64,000 nt of DNA from Candidatus Binatia bacterium (GCA_035544215.1 DATKHY010000003.1:568501-632500); one strand, 5' to 3'; shown: positions 18,262 through 27,733, counted from the first letter of the stretch. Numbers and translations are program-made. Notes: a model not told the origin generated them from the letters alone.

Positions 18262-18831
18262 CTATCTCTGCTTCCCTGCGGTCGAGGGCGCTGGCTTCTG
18301 CAGCGGCAGGCCCATCGCCGTCAAGAATTCGGAGGCCTCCTCGTCGGTCTTGGCGCTCGTCACGATCGTGACGTCCATGCCGCGAGTCTTGTCGACCTTG
18401 TCGTAGTTGATCTCCGGAAACACGAGCTGTTCCCGCAGACCCAAATTGTAGTTGCCCCGCCCGTCGAACGACTTCGCGGGCAGGCCGCGGAAGTCGCGGA
18501 TACGCGGCAGCACGACATTGAACAGCTTGTCGACGAACACGTACATGCGGTCGCCGCGCAGCGTCACCTTGGCGCCGATGTTCATGCCCGCGCGCAGCTT
18601 AAACGCCGCGATGGACTTCTTCGCCTTCGTGACGATCGGACGCTGGCCCGTGATAGCCGCGAGCTCGCTGACCGCCGCGTCAAGGGCCTTCGGATTGACG
18701 ATCGCCTCGCCGACGCTCATATTCACCACGACCTTCTCGAGCCTCGGAATCTGGTTAACGTTCTTGTAGCCGAAGCGCTCCTGCAGCCGCGGGCGGATCT
18801 GCTTCTCGTACGTCTCTCTGAGCCGTTCCAA
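18262..18831 (-). CDS. rplE: 50S ribosomal protein L5
   Basis: The L5 core is complete ([48 protein letters not shown]). The open frame runs further upstream, but only inside rplX. Homology and spacing place the start at a TTG (18829-18831), 5 bp after the rplX stop, with purine-rich AAGGGAG and AAGGGG upstream. That gives 189 residues, near the usual 180. L5 binds 5S rRNA and contacts S13. Confidence 0.93.
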   Translation of the reverse strand: MERLRETYEKQIRPRLQERFGYKNVNQIPRLEKVVVNMSVGEAIVNPKALDAAVSELAAITGQRPIVTKAKKSIAAFKLRAGMNIGAKVTLRGDRMYVFVDKLFNVVLPRIRDFRGLPAKSFDGRGNYNLGLREQLVFPEINYDKVDKTRGMDVTIVTSAKTDEEASEFLTAMGLPLQKPAPSTAGKQR

Positions 18832-18836
18832 GCCCC

Positions 18837-19184
18837 TTATGCTCCCTTCGCCGAGTCGCGCGCGGGCTCGCCGCAGCGCGCGCAGATCCGGTGCACGGCG
18901 CCGTCGGCCGTGCGCCCGTGGCGCAGCCGCGTCGGCAGCTTGCACTTCTCGCAGACGTATTGCAGCGCAGAGATCGGCAACGGGGCCTCTTTCTCGATGA
19001 TGCCGCCGGTCTGCACGGCGCCGCCCATGTTGCCCGACTTGGCGCCCTGCTTGGCGTGCCGCTTCACGACGTTCACGCCCTCGACCGTCGCGGTGCCCGC
19101 CGCCGGGTGAGTCGCCTTGACCGTCCCGCGCTTGCCGCGTTCCTTGCCGCGGCGGATCATCACCGTGTCACCCTTGATAATCAT
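18837..19184 (-). CDS. rplX: 50S ribosomal protein L24 (zinc-ribbon form)
   Basis: The ATG at 19184 is preceded by a strong GGAGGTG and gives a 115-residue L24 beginning [20 protein letters not shown], with the KOW motif. The C-terminus carries a zinc-ribbon pattern, C78-x2-C81 and C101-x2-C104, found in some bacterial L24 proteins. The upstream extension of the frame lies inside rplN and is rejected. Confidence 0.95.
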   Translation of the reverse strand: MIIKGDTVMIRRGKERGKRGTVKATHPAAGTATVEGVNVVKRHAKQGAKSGNMGGAVQTGGIIEKEAPLPISALQYVCEKCKLPTRLRHGRTADGAVHRICARCGEPARDSAKGA

Positions 19185-19185
19185 C

Positions 19186-19563
19186 TCACAGCACCTCCGG
19201 AGCGAGCGAAGCGATCTTGAGGAATCCGCGCTCGCGCAGCTCGCGCATGACCGGGCCGAAGACACGCGTCCCGCGCGGATCGAGGTTGTCCTTCTCGCCC
19301 TTGATGATCACGCACGCGTTGTCGTCGCAGCGCACGACCGAACCGTCGCCGCGGCGGATCGGCGCGCTCGTCCGCACGACGACGGCCTTCACGACCTGGC
19401 CCTTCTTGACCGCCGCGCCGGGGATCGCGCTTTTCACCGTGCCGACGACCACGTCGCCGACATGCGCGTACACGTGGCGCCCGCCGCCAGTCACATGAAT
19501 GACGAGCAGCTCGCGCGCGCCGCTGTTATCGGCCACCTTCAGCCGCGTCTCTTGCTGGATCAT
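19186..19563 (-). CDS. rplN: 50S ribosomal protein L14
   Basis: The 125-residue L14 starts [20 protein letters not shown] and ends with [23 protein letters not shown], full length. It contacts L19 and the 30S at bridge B8. It overlaps rpsQ by 4 bp (ATGA). Confidence 0.97.
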   Translation of the reverse strand: MIQQETRLKVADNSGARELLVIHVTGGGRHVYAHVGDVVVGTVKSAIPGAAVKKGQVVKAVVVRTSAPIRRGDGSVVRCDDNACVIIKGEKDNLDPRGTRVFGPVMRELRERGFLKIASLAPEVL

Positions 19564-19859
19564 CGAGCCCGTTCCACGATCTCGACTAGGCGCCAGCGCT
19601 TGTCACGCGAGAGCGGACGGCACTCCACGATGCGCACCAGGTCTCCCACGTTGGCCTCGTTGCGCTCGTCGTGCGCCTTGAAGCGCGCCGACTTGCGCAC
19701 TATCTTGCCATAAGCAGCGTGCGGCACGCGCGTCTCGGACACGACCACGATCGTCTTGTCCATCTTGTTCGAGGCGACGCGGCCCTGCTTCACGCGCCGC
19801 GTGCCGCGGGCTGACCCTTCGACTTCGCTCAGGACAGGCTCAGGACTAGGCTGCACCAT
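19560..19859 (-). CDS. rpsQ: 30S ribosomal protein S17 with repeat-encoded N-terminal extension
   Basis: The S17 core is complete from about residue 20 ([20 protein letters not shown]) to the end. The first 19 residues are not S17-like. Residues 8-15 read PVLSEVEG, which is the in-frame translation of a copy of the dispersed palindromic repeat (19815-19844). I chose the ATG at 19859 because GAGGGTGAGC precedes it; it overlaps the rpmC end by 14 bp. A GTG at 19793 (residue 23) could also start a normal-sized S17, leaving the repeat untranslated, but no good Shine-Dalgarno precedes it. S17 binds 16S rRNA early in assembly. Confidence 0.92.
   Translation of the reverse strand: MVQPSPEPVLSEVEGSARGTRRVKQGRVASNKMDKTIVVVSETRVPHAAYGKIVRKSARFKAHDERNEANVGDLVRIVECRPLSRDKRWRLVEIVERAR
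19815..19844. repeat. palindromic repeat copy within the 5' end of rpsQ
   Basis: The + strand reads CCCTTCGACTTCGCTCAGGA followed by CAGGCTCAGG, a short form of the dispersed repeat with a duplicated CTCAGGA arm. It begins just after the rpmC stop codon and is open in the rpsQ reading frame. Confidence 0.85.
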
Positions 19860-20067
19860 GCTCACCCTCGGCGAGACGCTTCTCGGAAATGACCGTCTGA
19901 ATTTGCGCGTAGGAACGGCGCATCGCCCGAATCTTGCTAAAGTCGGTCAGATGTCCGGTACGCAGCGCGAAGCGGAGGTTGAAGAGCTCAGCCTTCGCAT
20001 CGCGCGCCTTCTGCTGCAGCTCCTTCACGGTGAGGTCGCGCAGCCCGTCGAGCTCCTTGTGTTTCAC
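19846..20067 (-). CDS. rpmC: 50S ribosomal protein L29
   Basis: The 73-residue L29 shows the two-helix pattern ([20 protein letters not shown] and [20 protein letters not shown]). It lies at the exit tunnel and contacts SRP and trigger factor. It overlaps rplP by 4 bp. Confidence 0.96.
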   Translation of the reverse strand: MKHKELDGLRDLTVKELQQKARDAKAELFNLRFALRTGHLTDFSKIRAMRRSYAQIQTVISEKRLAEGEHGAA

Positions 20068-20480
20068 GCTGCCTCCTCGCGAGAGATGATCTTCGTGCTG
20101 ATCGGCAGTTTAGAGGCGGCACGCTGCAGCGCTTCGCGCGCAGTGGTCGGCGCCACGCCGGACAGCTCGAAGAGCACGCGGCCCGGGCGGACGACGGCGA
20201 CCCAGAGCTCGGGATTGCCTTTGCCCGACCCCATGCGCACTTCGGCCGGCTTCTTCGTCACCGGTTTGTCGGGGAACACCTTGATCCAGACCTTGCCGCC
20301 GCGTTTGATGTGACGGGTCATCGCGATGCGAGCTGCCTCGATCTGGCGATTGGTCATCCAGCACGGCTCCATCGCCTGCAGGCCGTAGTCGCCGAAGCTC
20401 AACGAGTTACCGCGCGTTGCGGCCCCCGACATGCGGCCGCGCTGCGTCTTGCGCCATTTGACGCGCTTGGGAGTCAGCAT
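20064..20480 (-). CDS. rplP: 50S ribosomal protein L16
   Basis: The 138-residue L16 starts [20 protein letters not shown] and contains the conserved [21 protein letters not shown] stretch (first 20 residues) and [15 protein letters not shown]. It is positioned near the A-site tRNA elbow. It is flanked by rpsC and rpmC in the normal order. Confidence 0.97.
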   Translation of the reverse strand: MLTPKRVKWRKTQRGRMSGAATRGNSLSFGDYGLQAMEPCWMTNRQIEAARIAMTRHIKRGGKVWIKVFPDKPVTKKPAEVRMGSGKGNPELWVAVVRPGRVLFELSGVAPTTAREALQRAASKLPISTKIISREEAA

Positions 20481-20481
20481 C

Positions 20482-21390
20482 TTACTCCGTCACCTCGCTC
20501 GTCTCCAGCACGGGCTCAGGTGCCGGCTGCACCACCACCGGCTCGGGCGCGGGTTGCACGACAACGGGTTCCGGCGCGGGTTGCACCGCGACGGGCTCGG
20601 GTGTAGGTTGCGCGACCACCGGCTCCGGCGCGGGCTCTGCAGCCGGTGCCGGACGCGGCGGCGGAGCCATCCGCTGATCGCGCCCGCGGCCGCGGCCTCC
20701 GCGCTCGCGGCGCTCGCGGCCCCGATCGGAGCGGTCGCGCAGCGCGCCGTCCGTGCGCGGCTGATCCGGCAGCACCTCGCCGCGATAGATCCAGACCTTG
20801 ACGCCGATGCGTCCGAACGTGGTGAACGCCTCGACCTGAGCGTAGTCGATGTCGGCGCGGAGCGTATGCAGCGGCACCTTGCCGTCCGCGTTGTGCTCCG
20901 TGCGTGCGATCTCCGCGCCGCCGAGGCGGCCCGAGACCTGCACCTTGATGCCGCGGGCGCCCGCGCGCATCGTCCGCATGATCGCCTGTTTCATCGCGCG
21001 CCGGAACGCAATGCGCTTCTCGAGCTGGTCGACGATGTTCTGCGCCACGAGACGCGCGTCGAGCTCAGGGTGAGAGATCTCCATCACGTTGACCGCGACG
21101 CTCTTGCCGGTGAGCTGCTCGAGGTTCTTGCGAATGTCGTCTATGCCCACGCCGCGCTTGCCAATGATGATGCCCGGCTTCGCGGTGTTGACGATCACAC
21201 GGGCCTGGTTGGCGCGCCGCTCGATCTCGATCTTGCTGATCGACGCCGAGCGCATCCAGCGATTGAACGACTTGCGAATCGCGACGTCTTCGTGCAGCCA
21301 GTCGACGTAGTGCTTTTTCTCAAACCAGCGGCTGTCCCACGTGCGCGTGATGCCCAGGCGCATGCCGACCGGGTGAATCTTCTGCCCCAT
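20482..21390 (-). CDS. rpsC: 30S ribosomal protein S3 with long Pro/Glu/Val repeat tail
   Basis: Residues 1-214 are a full S3: [20 protein letters not shown], the KH motif [20 protein letters not shown], and the C-terminal [16 protein letters not shown]. Residues 215-302 are extra. An Arg/Gly/Asp-rich basic segment is followed by about five 9-residue units of the type QPAPEPVVV (252-294). S3 lies at the mRNA entry and has helicase activity with S4 and S5. The tail would be solvent-exposed. The start overlaps the rplV stop by one base. Confidence 0.96.
   Translation of the reverse strand: MGQKIHPVGMRLGITRTWDSRWFEKKHYVDWLHEDVAIRKSFNRWMRSASISKIEIERRANQARVIVNTAKPGIIIGKRGVGIDDIRKNLEQLTGKSVAVNVMEISHPELDARLVAQNIVDQLEKRIAFRRAMKQAIMRTMRAGARGIKVQVSGRLGGAEIARTEHNADGKVPLHTLRADIDYAQVEAFTTFGRIGVKVWIYRGEVLPDQPRTDGALRDRSDRGRERRERGGRGRGRDQRMAPPPRPAPAAEPAPEPVVAQPTPEPVAVQPAPEPVVVQPAPEPVVVQPAPEPVLETSEVTE
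20513..20645. repeat. 27-bp tandem repeat encoding the S3 tail
   Basis: Units of 27 nt around GGCTCGGGCGCGGGTTGCAC encode the QPAPEPVVV repeats of S3. About 4.5 units are seen, with some substitutions. Confidence 0.75.
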
Positions 21391-21899
21391 TACGCTTCCT
21401 TAGCTTCCTTGGTCGCGCGCTTGCGCCCGGATTGCTTCTTGCGCGCCGGTTTGGCCGACGTCGCTGCCGCCGCAGCCGTCCCGCGGCGAACTTTGTCGAT
21501 CGCCTGCACGGACGCGCCGGCCTTCCTGCGTCGCTTGACGGGCGGGTTCTCGCTGACGATCACCGTGACGTGCGAGAGCCGCTTGCGCTTGAATGCGGCA
21601 CGGCCTTGCGCTCGCGGATCCAGCCGCTTCGTAAAACGGCCGCCCGGGCCGCCGTCGACGGTGATGCGCGAGATATATAAATCGTCGGCGTTCATGTCGT
21701 GGTTGTTGCCGGCGTTGGCGACCGCGCTGCGAACGAGCTTCTCGATCGGCTCCGCGGCATAGACCTGTGCAAACTTCAGCAGCACCAGCGCCTCGCGGAC
21801 GCTCTTGCCGCGAATGGCGTCGGCGACGCGCCGCAGCTTGCGCGGCGCGGTACGAACGAAGCGCAGGTGCGCGACCGCCTGTTGACTGCCCGCAGTCAC
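21390..21899 (-). CDS. rplV: 50S ribosomal protein L22 with basic C-terminal tail
   Basis: The L22 core ([22 protein letters not shown] to the [20 protein letters not shown] hairpin) is complete. I placed the start at the GTG of 21899, which overlaps the rpsS stop (GTGA); the frame upstream runs only inside rpsS. The 169-residue product has a Lys/Ala-rich tail of about 50 residues past the usual end. L22 lines the exit tunnel. Confidence 0.94.
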   Translation of the reverse strand: MTAGSQQAVAHLRFVRTAPRKLRRVADAIRGKSVREALVLLKFAQVYAAEPIEKLVRSAVANAGNNHDMNADDLYISRITVDGGPGGRFTKRLDPRAQGRAAFKRKRLSHVTVIVSENPPVKRRRKAGASVQAIDKVRRGTAAAAATSAKPARKKQSGRKRATKEAKEA

Positions 21900-22174
21900 G
21901 TCTTCACCGTCGCCTTCTCGCCGCCGTGACCGCGGAAATGCCGCGTCGGAGCGAACTCGCCGAGCTTGTGCCCGACCATGTTTTCCGTGATGTACACCGG
22001 GATGTGCGTCTTGCCGTTGTGCACACCGATCGTGTGGCCGACCATCGTCGGAAGCACCGTCGAAGCGCGGCTCCACGTCTTGATCACGCGGCGCTCGCGC
22101 GTTTCGTTAAGCTTTTCGATCTTCGCGACGAGGTGGTCCGCGACGAACGGACCTTTCTTCAGAGAACGAGCCAT
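21896..22174 (-). CDS. rpsS: 30S ribosomal protein S19
   Basis: The 92-residue S19 starts [20 protein letters not shown] and ends with the [20 protein letters not shown] motif. It is full length, in the 30S head, and 1 bp from rplB. Confidence 0.97.
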   Translation of the reverse strand: MARSLKKGPFVADHLVAKIEKLNETRERRVIKTWSRASTVLPTMVGHTIGVHNGKTHIPVYITENMVGHKLGEFAPTRHFRGHGGEKATVKT

Positions 22175-22175
22175 G

Positions 22176-23003
22176 CTACTTCGAACCTCGGCGGCGAACG
22201 ATCATCTTGGTGGTGCGCTTGTTGCGGCGCGTTTTCTTGCCCATCGTCATTACGCCCCACGGCGTGGTCGGTGGCCGCCCCGACGTGGAGCGCGCCTCGC
22301 CGCCGCCGTGCGGATGATCCACCGGATTCATCGCGATGCCGCGCACGCTCGGGCGCTTGCCGAGATGGCGCGAGCGGCCGGCCTTGCCGATGACCTGATT
22401 CTCGTGCTCGACATTGCCGAGCTGGCCGATCGTCGCCCGGCACTCGATGTGGATCTTGCGCACCTCGCCCGAGGGCATGCGTACCTGCGAGTACTCGTCT
22501 TCCTTGGCCATGAGCTGCGCCGCGACGCCGGCGGAGCGCACGAGCTTGCCGCCCTGCCCGGGCCGCAGCTCGATGTTGTGGATCACCGTGCCCACCGGGA
22601 TGTTCCTTATCGGCAGCGCGTTGCCGATCTTGATGTCCGCGTTGGGACCCGACTCGACCAGCTCGCCGACCAGCAACCCGAGGGGCGCGAGGATATAGCG
22701 CTTCTCGCCGTCGCGGTAGCTCAGCAGTGCGATGCGGCACGAGCGATTCGGATCGTACTCGATCGTCGCGACCTTGGCCGGGACTCCGTCCTTGGCGCGC
22801 TTGAAGTCGATGATCCGATACAGCCGGCGCGTCCCGCCACCGCGGTGGCGCACGGTGATGTGGCCGTTGTTGTTTCGGCCGGAGTGCTTCTTGCGAACCT
22901 CAACCAGGGATCGCTCGGGGGCGACCTTGGTGAGATCCGAAAAGTCGGGCGTTGTGACGAACCGCCGGCCAGGCGAAGTCGGCCTGTATTTCTTTACTGG
23001 CAT
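22176..23003 (-). CDS. rplB: 50S ribosomal protein L2
   Basis: The 275-residue L2 starts with [20 protein letters not shown]. It contains the [20 protein letters not shown] segment and the conserved [14 protein letters not shown] loop needed for peptidyl-transferase centre assembly, and ends [19 protein letters not shown]. The order rplW-rplB-rpsS is standard. Confidence 0.98.
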   Translation of the reverse strand: MPVKKYRPTSPGRRFVTTPDFSDLTKVAPERSLVEVRKKHSGRNNNGHITVRHRGGGTRRLYRIIDFKRAKDGVPAKVATIEYDPNRSCRIALLSYRDGEKRYILAPLGLLVGELVESGPNADIKIGNALPIRNIPVGTVIHNIELRPGQGGKLVRSAGVAAQLMAKEDEYSQVRMPSGEVRKIHIECRATIGQLGNVEHENQVIGKAGRSRHLGKRPSVRGIAMNPVDHPHGGGEARSTSGRPPTTPWGVMTMGKKTRRNKRTTKMIVRRRGSK

Positions 23004-23006
23004 CGC

Positions 23007-23315
23007 TTACTGCTCAAAATAGTTGACTCCGCCGAGCTCGATCTTCTGCCCGGCCTTGATCGTGATGATCGCCTTCTTGTAGTCGCTCTGCTTGCCGGTC
23101 GTGCGCATCCCACGGCGCGCGAAGTTGCGAGCCTTGCCGCGCACGTTCACGGTGTTGACGTGCAGTACGTTGACTTTGAAGATCTCCTCGATCGCGTGGC
23201 GGATCTGCGTCTTGGTCGCGCGGGGATGCACCACGAACGTGTACTGCTGGGCGAGGGCGTCGGCCATCGCCTTTTCGGTTATGCGCGGCGCTACGATCAC
23301 GTCACGCGCGTCCAT
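23007..23315 (-). CDS. rplW: 50S ribosomal protein L23
   Basis: The 102-residue L23 starts DVIVAPRITEKAMADALAQQ and contains KTQIRHAIEEIFKVNVLHVN. It is the exit-tunnel docking site for trigger factor and SRP. It overlaps the rplD end by 14 bp. Confidence 0.96.
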   Translation of the reverse strand: MDARDVIVAPRITEKAMADALAQQYTFVVHPRATKTQIRHAIEEIFKVNVLHVNTVNVRGKARNFARRGMRTTGKQSDYKKAIITIKAGQKIELGGVNYFEQ

Positions 23316-23943
23316 CGGTCTGCTCCTTTTCGCCGCCCAGCCGCTGCGAGAGCGCCTCGTGGGCCGGCACGGTAAAGACGATCCGCTCGAAGCGCAGCAC
23401 GTCCTTGACGTCGAGCGCCCCCTCGTCGGTGACGGCGACGCGCTGCAGGTTACGGCTCAAGCGCCGGATCTCGGCTGCGTTCTTCTCGACCCGGCTGCAT
23501 ACGATCAGCGTCGCCGGGCCGCGCTTCGCCGCCTTGGCGCTGCCGAAGAGTAGGGCCGCGAAGCCCGCGGTCTTCGATACGCTGAAGTTCTCGGCGTCCA
23601 AGAGCATGACTGCGCCGTTGCGGAAACGGTCGGCCAGCGCGGCGGTGAAGGCCAGCCGGCGTTCCTTCTTATTGAGGGACTCCACGTAGTCGCGCGGCTG
23701 CGGGCCGAAGACGACGCCGCCGTGCCGCCATTGTGGCGAGCGAATCGATCCCTGGCGGGCGCGGCCGGTGCCCTTCTGGCGCCACGGCTTGCGTCCGCCG
23801 CCCGCGACCTCGTCGCGTTTCTTGGTGGAGGCCGTGCCGGCGCGCCCGTTCGCGAACTCGCGATGCACCGCGCGGTAGATCACGTCGTGCTTGGCGTCGA
23901 GCTCGCGCTCGAGGAAAGCGGGCGACGGTGCCTCGCGCAGCAT
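23302..23943 (-). CDS. rplD: 50S ribosomal protein L4
   Basis: The 213-residue L4 has the GGGRKPWRQKGTGRARQGSI loop that reaches into the exit tunnel and the RSPQWRHGGVVFGP motif. In other bacteria L4 represses its own S10 operon. It overlaps rplC by one base. Confidence 0.97.
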   Translation of the reverse strand: MLREAPSPAFLERELDAKHDVIYRAVHREFANGRAGTASTKKRDEVAGGGRKPWRQKGTGRARQGSIRSPQWRHGGVVFGPQPRDYVESLNKKERRLAFTAALADRFRNGAVMLLDAENFSVSKTAGFAALLFGSAKAAKRGPATLIVCSRVEKNAAEIRRLSRNLQRVAVTDEGALDVKDVLRFERIVFTVPAHEALSQRLGGEKEQTDGRA

Positions 23944-24575
23944 TAGATATTGGCCTTACGCGTCTTGACGCTCTGGCGCACGAGCACCAGCGCGTTCTTC
24001 GCCCCGGGAACGGCACCGCGCACGAGCAATAAGTTGCGCTCGCCGTCGGCGCGGACGACCTCGAGGTTCTGCAGCGTCGTGCGGTCGACGCCGAGGTGTC
24101 CGGGGCGCCGGCTGCCCTTGGTCGTGCGGCCCGCGTTGGTATCGCCGTTGCTGGCCGGCTGCCGATGAATCATCGAGCCATGGCTCGCGCCGCCGCCGCT
24201 GAAGTTGTGCCGCTTGATGCCGCCCGCAAAGCCGTGACCCTTGGAGATGCCGACCACGTCGACGCGGTCGCCCGGCTCGAAGCCGGTGACCGTCACGCTC
24301 TGTCCCCGTTCGCCTTCGGGCTCGTCGCGGAACTCGCGCACGAAGCGCAGCGGCTCCAACCCCTGCTTCTTGAAGTGGCCCGCGAGCGGACGGGTCACGC
24401 GGCTGCGCTTGACCGGCTCGAAGCCGAGAGCGACGGCGTCGTAGCCGTGCTTCTCTTTAGTCTTGCGCTCCACGACCGTACAGGGACCCGCCGCGATCAC
24501 CGTGACCGGCACGTAGCGCCCGTCCTCAGTGAACACGCTGGTCATCCCGACTTTCCGGCCCAGAATGTTCTTCAA
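23943..24575 (-). CDS. rplC: 50S ribosomal protein L3
   Basis: The 210-residue L3 starts MKNILGRKVGMTSVFTEDGR and contains the GHGFAGGIKRHNFSGGGASHG loop (motif around Q/H near the peptidyl-transferase centre) and GHLGVDRTTLQNLEVV. It is the first gene of this operon here; rpsJ, usually just upstream, is about 7 kb away behind tuf. Confidence 0.97.
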   Translation of the reverse strand: MKNILGRKVGMTSVFTEDGRYVPVTVIAAGPCTVVERKTKEKHGYDAVALGFEPVKRSRVTRPLAGHFKKQGLEPLRFVREFRDEPEGERGQSVTVTGFEPGDRVDVVGISKGHGFAGGIKRHNFSGGGASHGSMIHRQPASNGDTNAGRTTKGSRRPGHLGVDRTTLQNLEVVRADGERNLLLVRGAVPGAKNALVLVRQSVKTRKANI

Positions 24576-24681
24576 AGCTTCTCTTCCGCGGCTTTTGCCG
24601 GGCCACTGGCCCAGGCGTATTGGTAGTTACTTCCGCCGATTCGCAAATGCATCGCGAACCGGCGTGAATCGCAACTTCGGC

Positions 24682-24710
24682 AGTGTACCAGGGCCGCCCG
24701 GTAAAATCAA
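24682..24710 (-). promoter_or_regulatory. sigma70-type promoter of the rplC operon
   Basis: On the minus strand a TTGATT box (24705-24710) and a TACACT box (24682-24687) are separated by 17 bp. They lie about 107 bp upstream of rplC and next to the divergent protease gene. This supports rplC as the first gene of its transcript. Confidence 0.7.
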
Positions 24711-24718
24711 GCGTCGTG

Positions 24719-26566
24719 ATGACCCGACGACTGACCGCCCTGCTTGGCGCCTCTTTCCTAGCCTCCTTCGTCGTCCCCACGGCCGCATCTGCCTCGTCGA
24801 AGAGCGTGCTGGACGAGCTGCGCAAGGCGATGTTGACTCGCCCACTCTCGTCGATCGAGTCGATTCACGCCGTGGGAAGCATCGAGAGCCTGGGCATATC
24901 CGGGAGGGCGCAGGAGTGGGACGACGTGCGCGGCGTGCGCTTTACCGTCGACCAGAACGCGGGCCCGCTGAGCGGAGCGTCGGGGTGGGACGGAAAGGTC
25001 GCCTGGAGCCAAGACTACGCCGGTCTCGTGACGATCGACGGCGGGGCGAGCGGGCGCATTCAGGCGATCGATCAGGCCTACCTCGACAACCTTCGGTACC
25101 TTCGGCCTGATGCGGGCGGCGCGGTCGTCGTGTATGCCGGACAACGCAACGCCGACGGCAAGCAGTACGACGCGCTCGCCGTCACACCGCCCAACGGCAG
25201 CGAGCTGCTACTCTGGATCGACCCGCGGACCCACCTCGTCGGCCAAGTAACCACGACCGTCGGGACCATGACGATCACGACCGTCTATTCAAACTACCGG
25301 CGGGTCGATGGCCTCACATACCCGTTTTCCAGCTCGACGGAGACATCGGCCGGCAACTCCTTCGCGCAGCGATTCTCTACAATCGAGCTCAACACCGACG
25401 TGGCCGAGCGAATGCGCGTGCCGGGGCGCAACGTGCACGATTATTCCATCCCCGGCGGCGGGAGTATCAATGTTCCGCTGCAGATCGTCAACAACCACAT
25501 CTATGTCGGCGTGATGCTCGACGGTCGCGGCCCTTACACGTTCGTCCTCGACAGCGGCGGCGATTACATCGTGACGCCCGACGTCGCCGCCGCGCTGCAC
25601 GCAAAGAGCGTCGGCGGCGTGAACCTGTCGGGGGTCGGCAACGCCACCGAGGGAGCTGCCTTCACGCGGGTGGAGACGATCGCCGTCGGCGGCGCGCAGG
25701 TCCGTAACCAGTATCTGCTCGTCTTGCCGATCGCGACCGGATTCGGCGTCGCTGAGGGGATGCGCATCGACGGTATGCTCGGCTATCAGTTCCTCAGCCG
25801 CTTCCTCGCGACGGTCGACTATGCCGGCGCGAAGCTCACCCTCGCGATCCCGCCTGCGATGCCGGCGGCTCTGCCCAACGCCGCGGCGATTCCATTCTTT
25901 TTCGACGGCACCATTCCGATCATTCCGATCACGATCGACGGCGTCACGGCGACGGCGGAAGTGGACACAGGGAACCGGGCGGCAATGGAGTTGCTGGGGC
26001 CCTTTCTCGCGTCGCATTCGGGTATCGCCGGCCTCGCTAAGACGCCGCCCGCCGTCACCGGCTACGGCGTCGGTGGCCCAGCATACTCGCGGCTCGGTCG
26101 CGTGCCCTCGCTGCAGATCGGACCGTACAGTCTGTCCAACGTCGTCACGTCCTTCAGCGTGCAGACCCAGGGCGCGCTCGCTGACCCGTTTACTCCGGCG
26201 AACATCGGTGGCGCCGTCTGGCGCCGCTTCGATCTGACCTTCGACTACCTGCATTCGCGGGTGTTGCTCGCGAAGAGCGCGCTCTTCGATCAACCGTTCG
26301 GTTACGATCGATCCGGGCTCTTTCTGATCGATTCCGACGGCGCGCACACGGTGCTCTCCGTACTCGCCGGATCGCCCGCAGCCGCCGCCCAGCTCGCCAA
26401 GGGCGACGTGCTGCTCAGCGTCAACGGCGCCCCCGCGGCAAATCAATCGCTCGCCGCGCTGCGCGCGCTGCTCTCGGGACCATCGGGCACGATCGTGCGG
26501 CTACGCATTCGCGGGCCGCGCGGAGTGGAACGCGACGCCACCCTCACGCTGGCGGATTACGTTTAG
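24719..26566 (+). CDS. secreted retropepsin-like aspartyl protease with PDZ domain
   Basis: The 615-residue product has a signal peptide (residues 1-24, ending PTAASAS) and an N-terminal region of about 230 residues without a clear family. Two retropepsin-like half-sites follow: VLDSGGD near residue 280 and EVDTGNRAA near 415. The last 85-90 residues form a PDZ domain (SPAAAAQLAKGDVLLSVNGA). The likely role is proteolysis or peptide binding outside the cytoplasm. The first half-site has DSG where aspartyl proteases usually show DTG, a tolerated variant. I chose the ATG at 24719 over an upstream GTG at 24683. It is convergent with the dehydrogenase at 26570, 3 bp away. Confidence 0.75.
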   Translation: MTRRLTALLGASFLASFVVPTAASASSKSVLDELRKAMLTRPLSSIESIHAVGSIESLGISGRAQEWDDVRGVRFTVDQNAGPLSGASGWDGKVAWSQDYAGLVTIDGGASGRIQAIDQAYLDNLRYLRPDAGGAVVVYAGQRNADGKQYDALAVTPPNGSELLLWIDPRTHLVGQVTTTVGTMTITTVYSNYRRVDGLTYPFSSSTETSAGNSFAQRFSTIELNTDVAERMRVPGRNVHDYSIPGGGSINVPLQIVNNHIYVGVMLDGRGPYTFVLDSGGDYIVTPDVAAALHAKSVGGVNLSGVGNATEGAAFTRVETIAVGGAQVRNQYLLVLPIATGFGVAEGMRIDGMLGYQFLSRFLATVDYAGAKLTLAIPPAMPAALPNAAAIPFFFDGTIPIIPITIDGVTATAEVDTGNRAAMELLGPFLASHSGIAGLAKTPPAVTGYGVGGPAYSRLGRVPSLQIGPYSLSNVVTSFSVQTQGALADPFTPANIGGAVWRRFDLTFDYLHSRVLLAKSALFDQPFGYDRSGLFLIDSDGAHTVLSVLAGSPAAAAQLAKGDVLLSVNGAPAANQSLAALRALLSGPSGTIVRLRIRGPRGVERDATLTLADYV

Positions 26567-26569
26567 CGC

Positions 26570-27733
26570 TCAACTAAACGCTGCGAGTCCGGTGATTTCT
26601 TTGCCGACGATCAGCGCGTGCATCTCGCTCGTGCCTTCGTAGGTCAGCACGGACTCGAGGTTGTTCATGTGCCGGATGATCGGATATTCCAGCGTCACGC
26701 CGTTGGCGCCGAGGACCGTTCGCGCCTCGCGCGCGATCGCGAGCGCCTCGCGCACGTTGTTGAGCTTTCCCAGGCTGACCTGCGATGCATGAAGCCGCCC
26801 CGCGTCCTTGGCGCGACCTAGATGCAGCGCCAGCAGCGTCCCCTTGTTGAGTTCGAGAAGCATGTCGACGAGCTTTTGTTGCGTGAGCTGGTAACCGCCG
26901 ATCGCGCGATCGAACTGCACGCGCGTCTTGGCGTAATCGAGCGCGGTCTCGTAGCAGGTACGCGCGGCACCCATTGCGCCCCAGACGATCCCGTAGCGCG
27001 CCTCGTTCAGGCACGCGAGCGGCCCGCTCAGGCCTTCGGCCAGCGGCAGCAGCGCATCGGCCGGGACGCGGCAATCGGATAGCACGAGCTCGCTCGTCAC
27101 CGATGCCCGCAGCGAGAGCTTGCGGTGGATGTCGGACGCCGCGAATCCCTTGGAATCGCGCGGCACGACGAAGCCGCGGATCCCGGCTTCGGTTTGAGCC
27201 CAAACGATTGCGAGATCGGCGATCGATCCGTTCGTGATCCACATCTTCGTGCCGTCGAGGATCCAATCGCCGCCGTCGCGCCGCGCGCGCGTTCGCATGC
27301 CCGCCGGGTTGCTGCCGAAGTCCGGCTCCGTCAGGCCGAAGCATCCGATGAGCTCCCCGCGCGCCATCCGCGGCAGCCACGTCGTCTTCTGCGCTTCGCT
27401 GCCCCAGCGATAGATCGCGTACATCGCGAGCGATCCCTGAACCGATGCGAAGCTGCGCACGCCCGAGTCGCCGGCTTCGAGCTCGAGGCACGCTATGCCG
27501 TACGCGACCGCGCTCGCGCCGGCGCACCCGAAGCCGTGGAGATGCATGCCCAGCAAGCCGAGGCGCCCGAGCTCGGGGCCCAGCTCGCGCGGAAGCGTTC
27601 CGGCCTCGAACCATTCCGCGACGTTGGGAAGCACGCGCTCACGCACGAACTCGCGCACCGTGTCGCGCACGAGGCGTTCCTCATCGGATATCAGGCTCGC
27701 GACGTCAATGAAGTCGATCGCGTCGGGGGACAC
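26570..27733 (-). CDS. acyl-CoA dehydrogenase, glutaryl-CoA dehydrogenase-like
   Basis: The 387-residue flavoenzyme has the GCFGLTEPDFGSNPAGMRTR substrate/FAD loop and the C-terminal YEGTSEMHALIVGKEITG segment. The Glu in that segment is the catalytic base position of glutaryl-CoA dehydrogenases. The early segment GYGC-like FGCAGASAVAYGIACLELEA and DSGVRSFASVQGSLAM also fit this subfamily. That enzyme converts glutaryl-CoA to crotonyl-CoA and CO2, passing electrons to ETF. It could serve lysine, tryptophan or aromatic-acid degradation. Its GTG start overlaps the stop of the SRPBCC-like gene by one base, the last gene of a minus-strand operon from 29696. Confidence 0.8.
   Translation of the reverse strand: MSPDAIDFIDVASLISDEERLVRDTVREFVRERVLPNVAEWFEAGTLPRELGPELGRLGLLGMHLHGFGCAGASAVAYGIACLELEAGDSGVRSFASVQGSLAMYAIYRWGSEAQKTTWLPRMARGELIGCFGLTEPDFGSNPAGMRTRARRDGGDWILDGTKMWITNGSIADLAIVWAQTEAGIRGFVVPRDSKGFAASDIHRKLSLRASVTSELVLSDCRVPADALLPLAEGLSGPLACLNEARYGIVWGAMGAARTCYETALDYAKTRVQFDRAIGGYQLTQQKLVDMLLELNKGTLLALHLGRAKDAGRLHASQVSLGKLNNVREALAIAREARTVLGANGVTLEYPIIRHMNNLESVLTYEGTSEMHALIVGKEITGLAAFS

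Noticed and set aside
19186-19265. Upstream extension of rplX
   Set aside because: The open frame before the ATG at 19184 lies inside rplN. A strong GGAGGTG supports the internal ATG.
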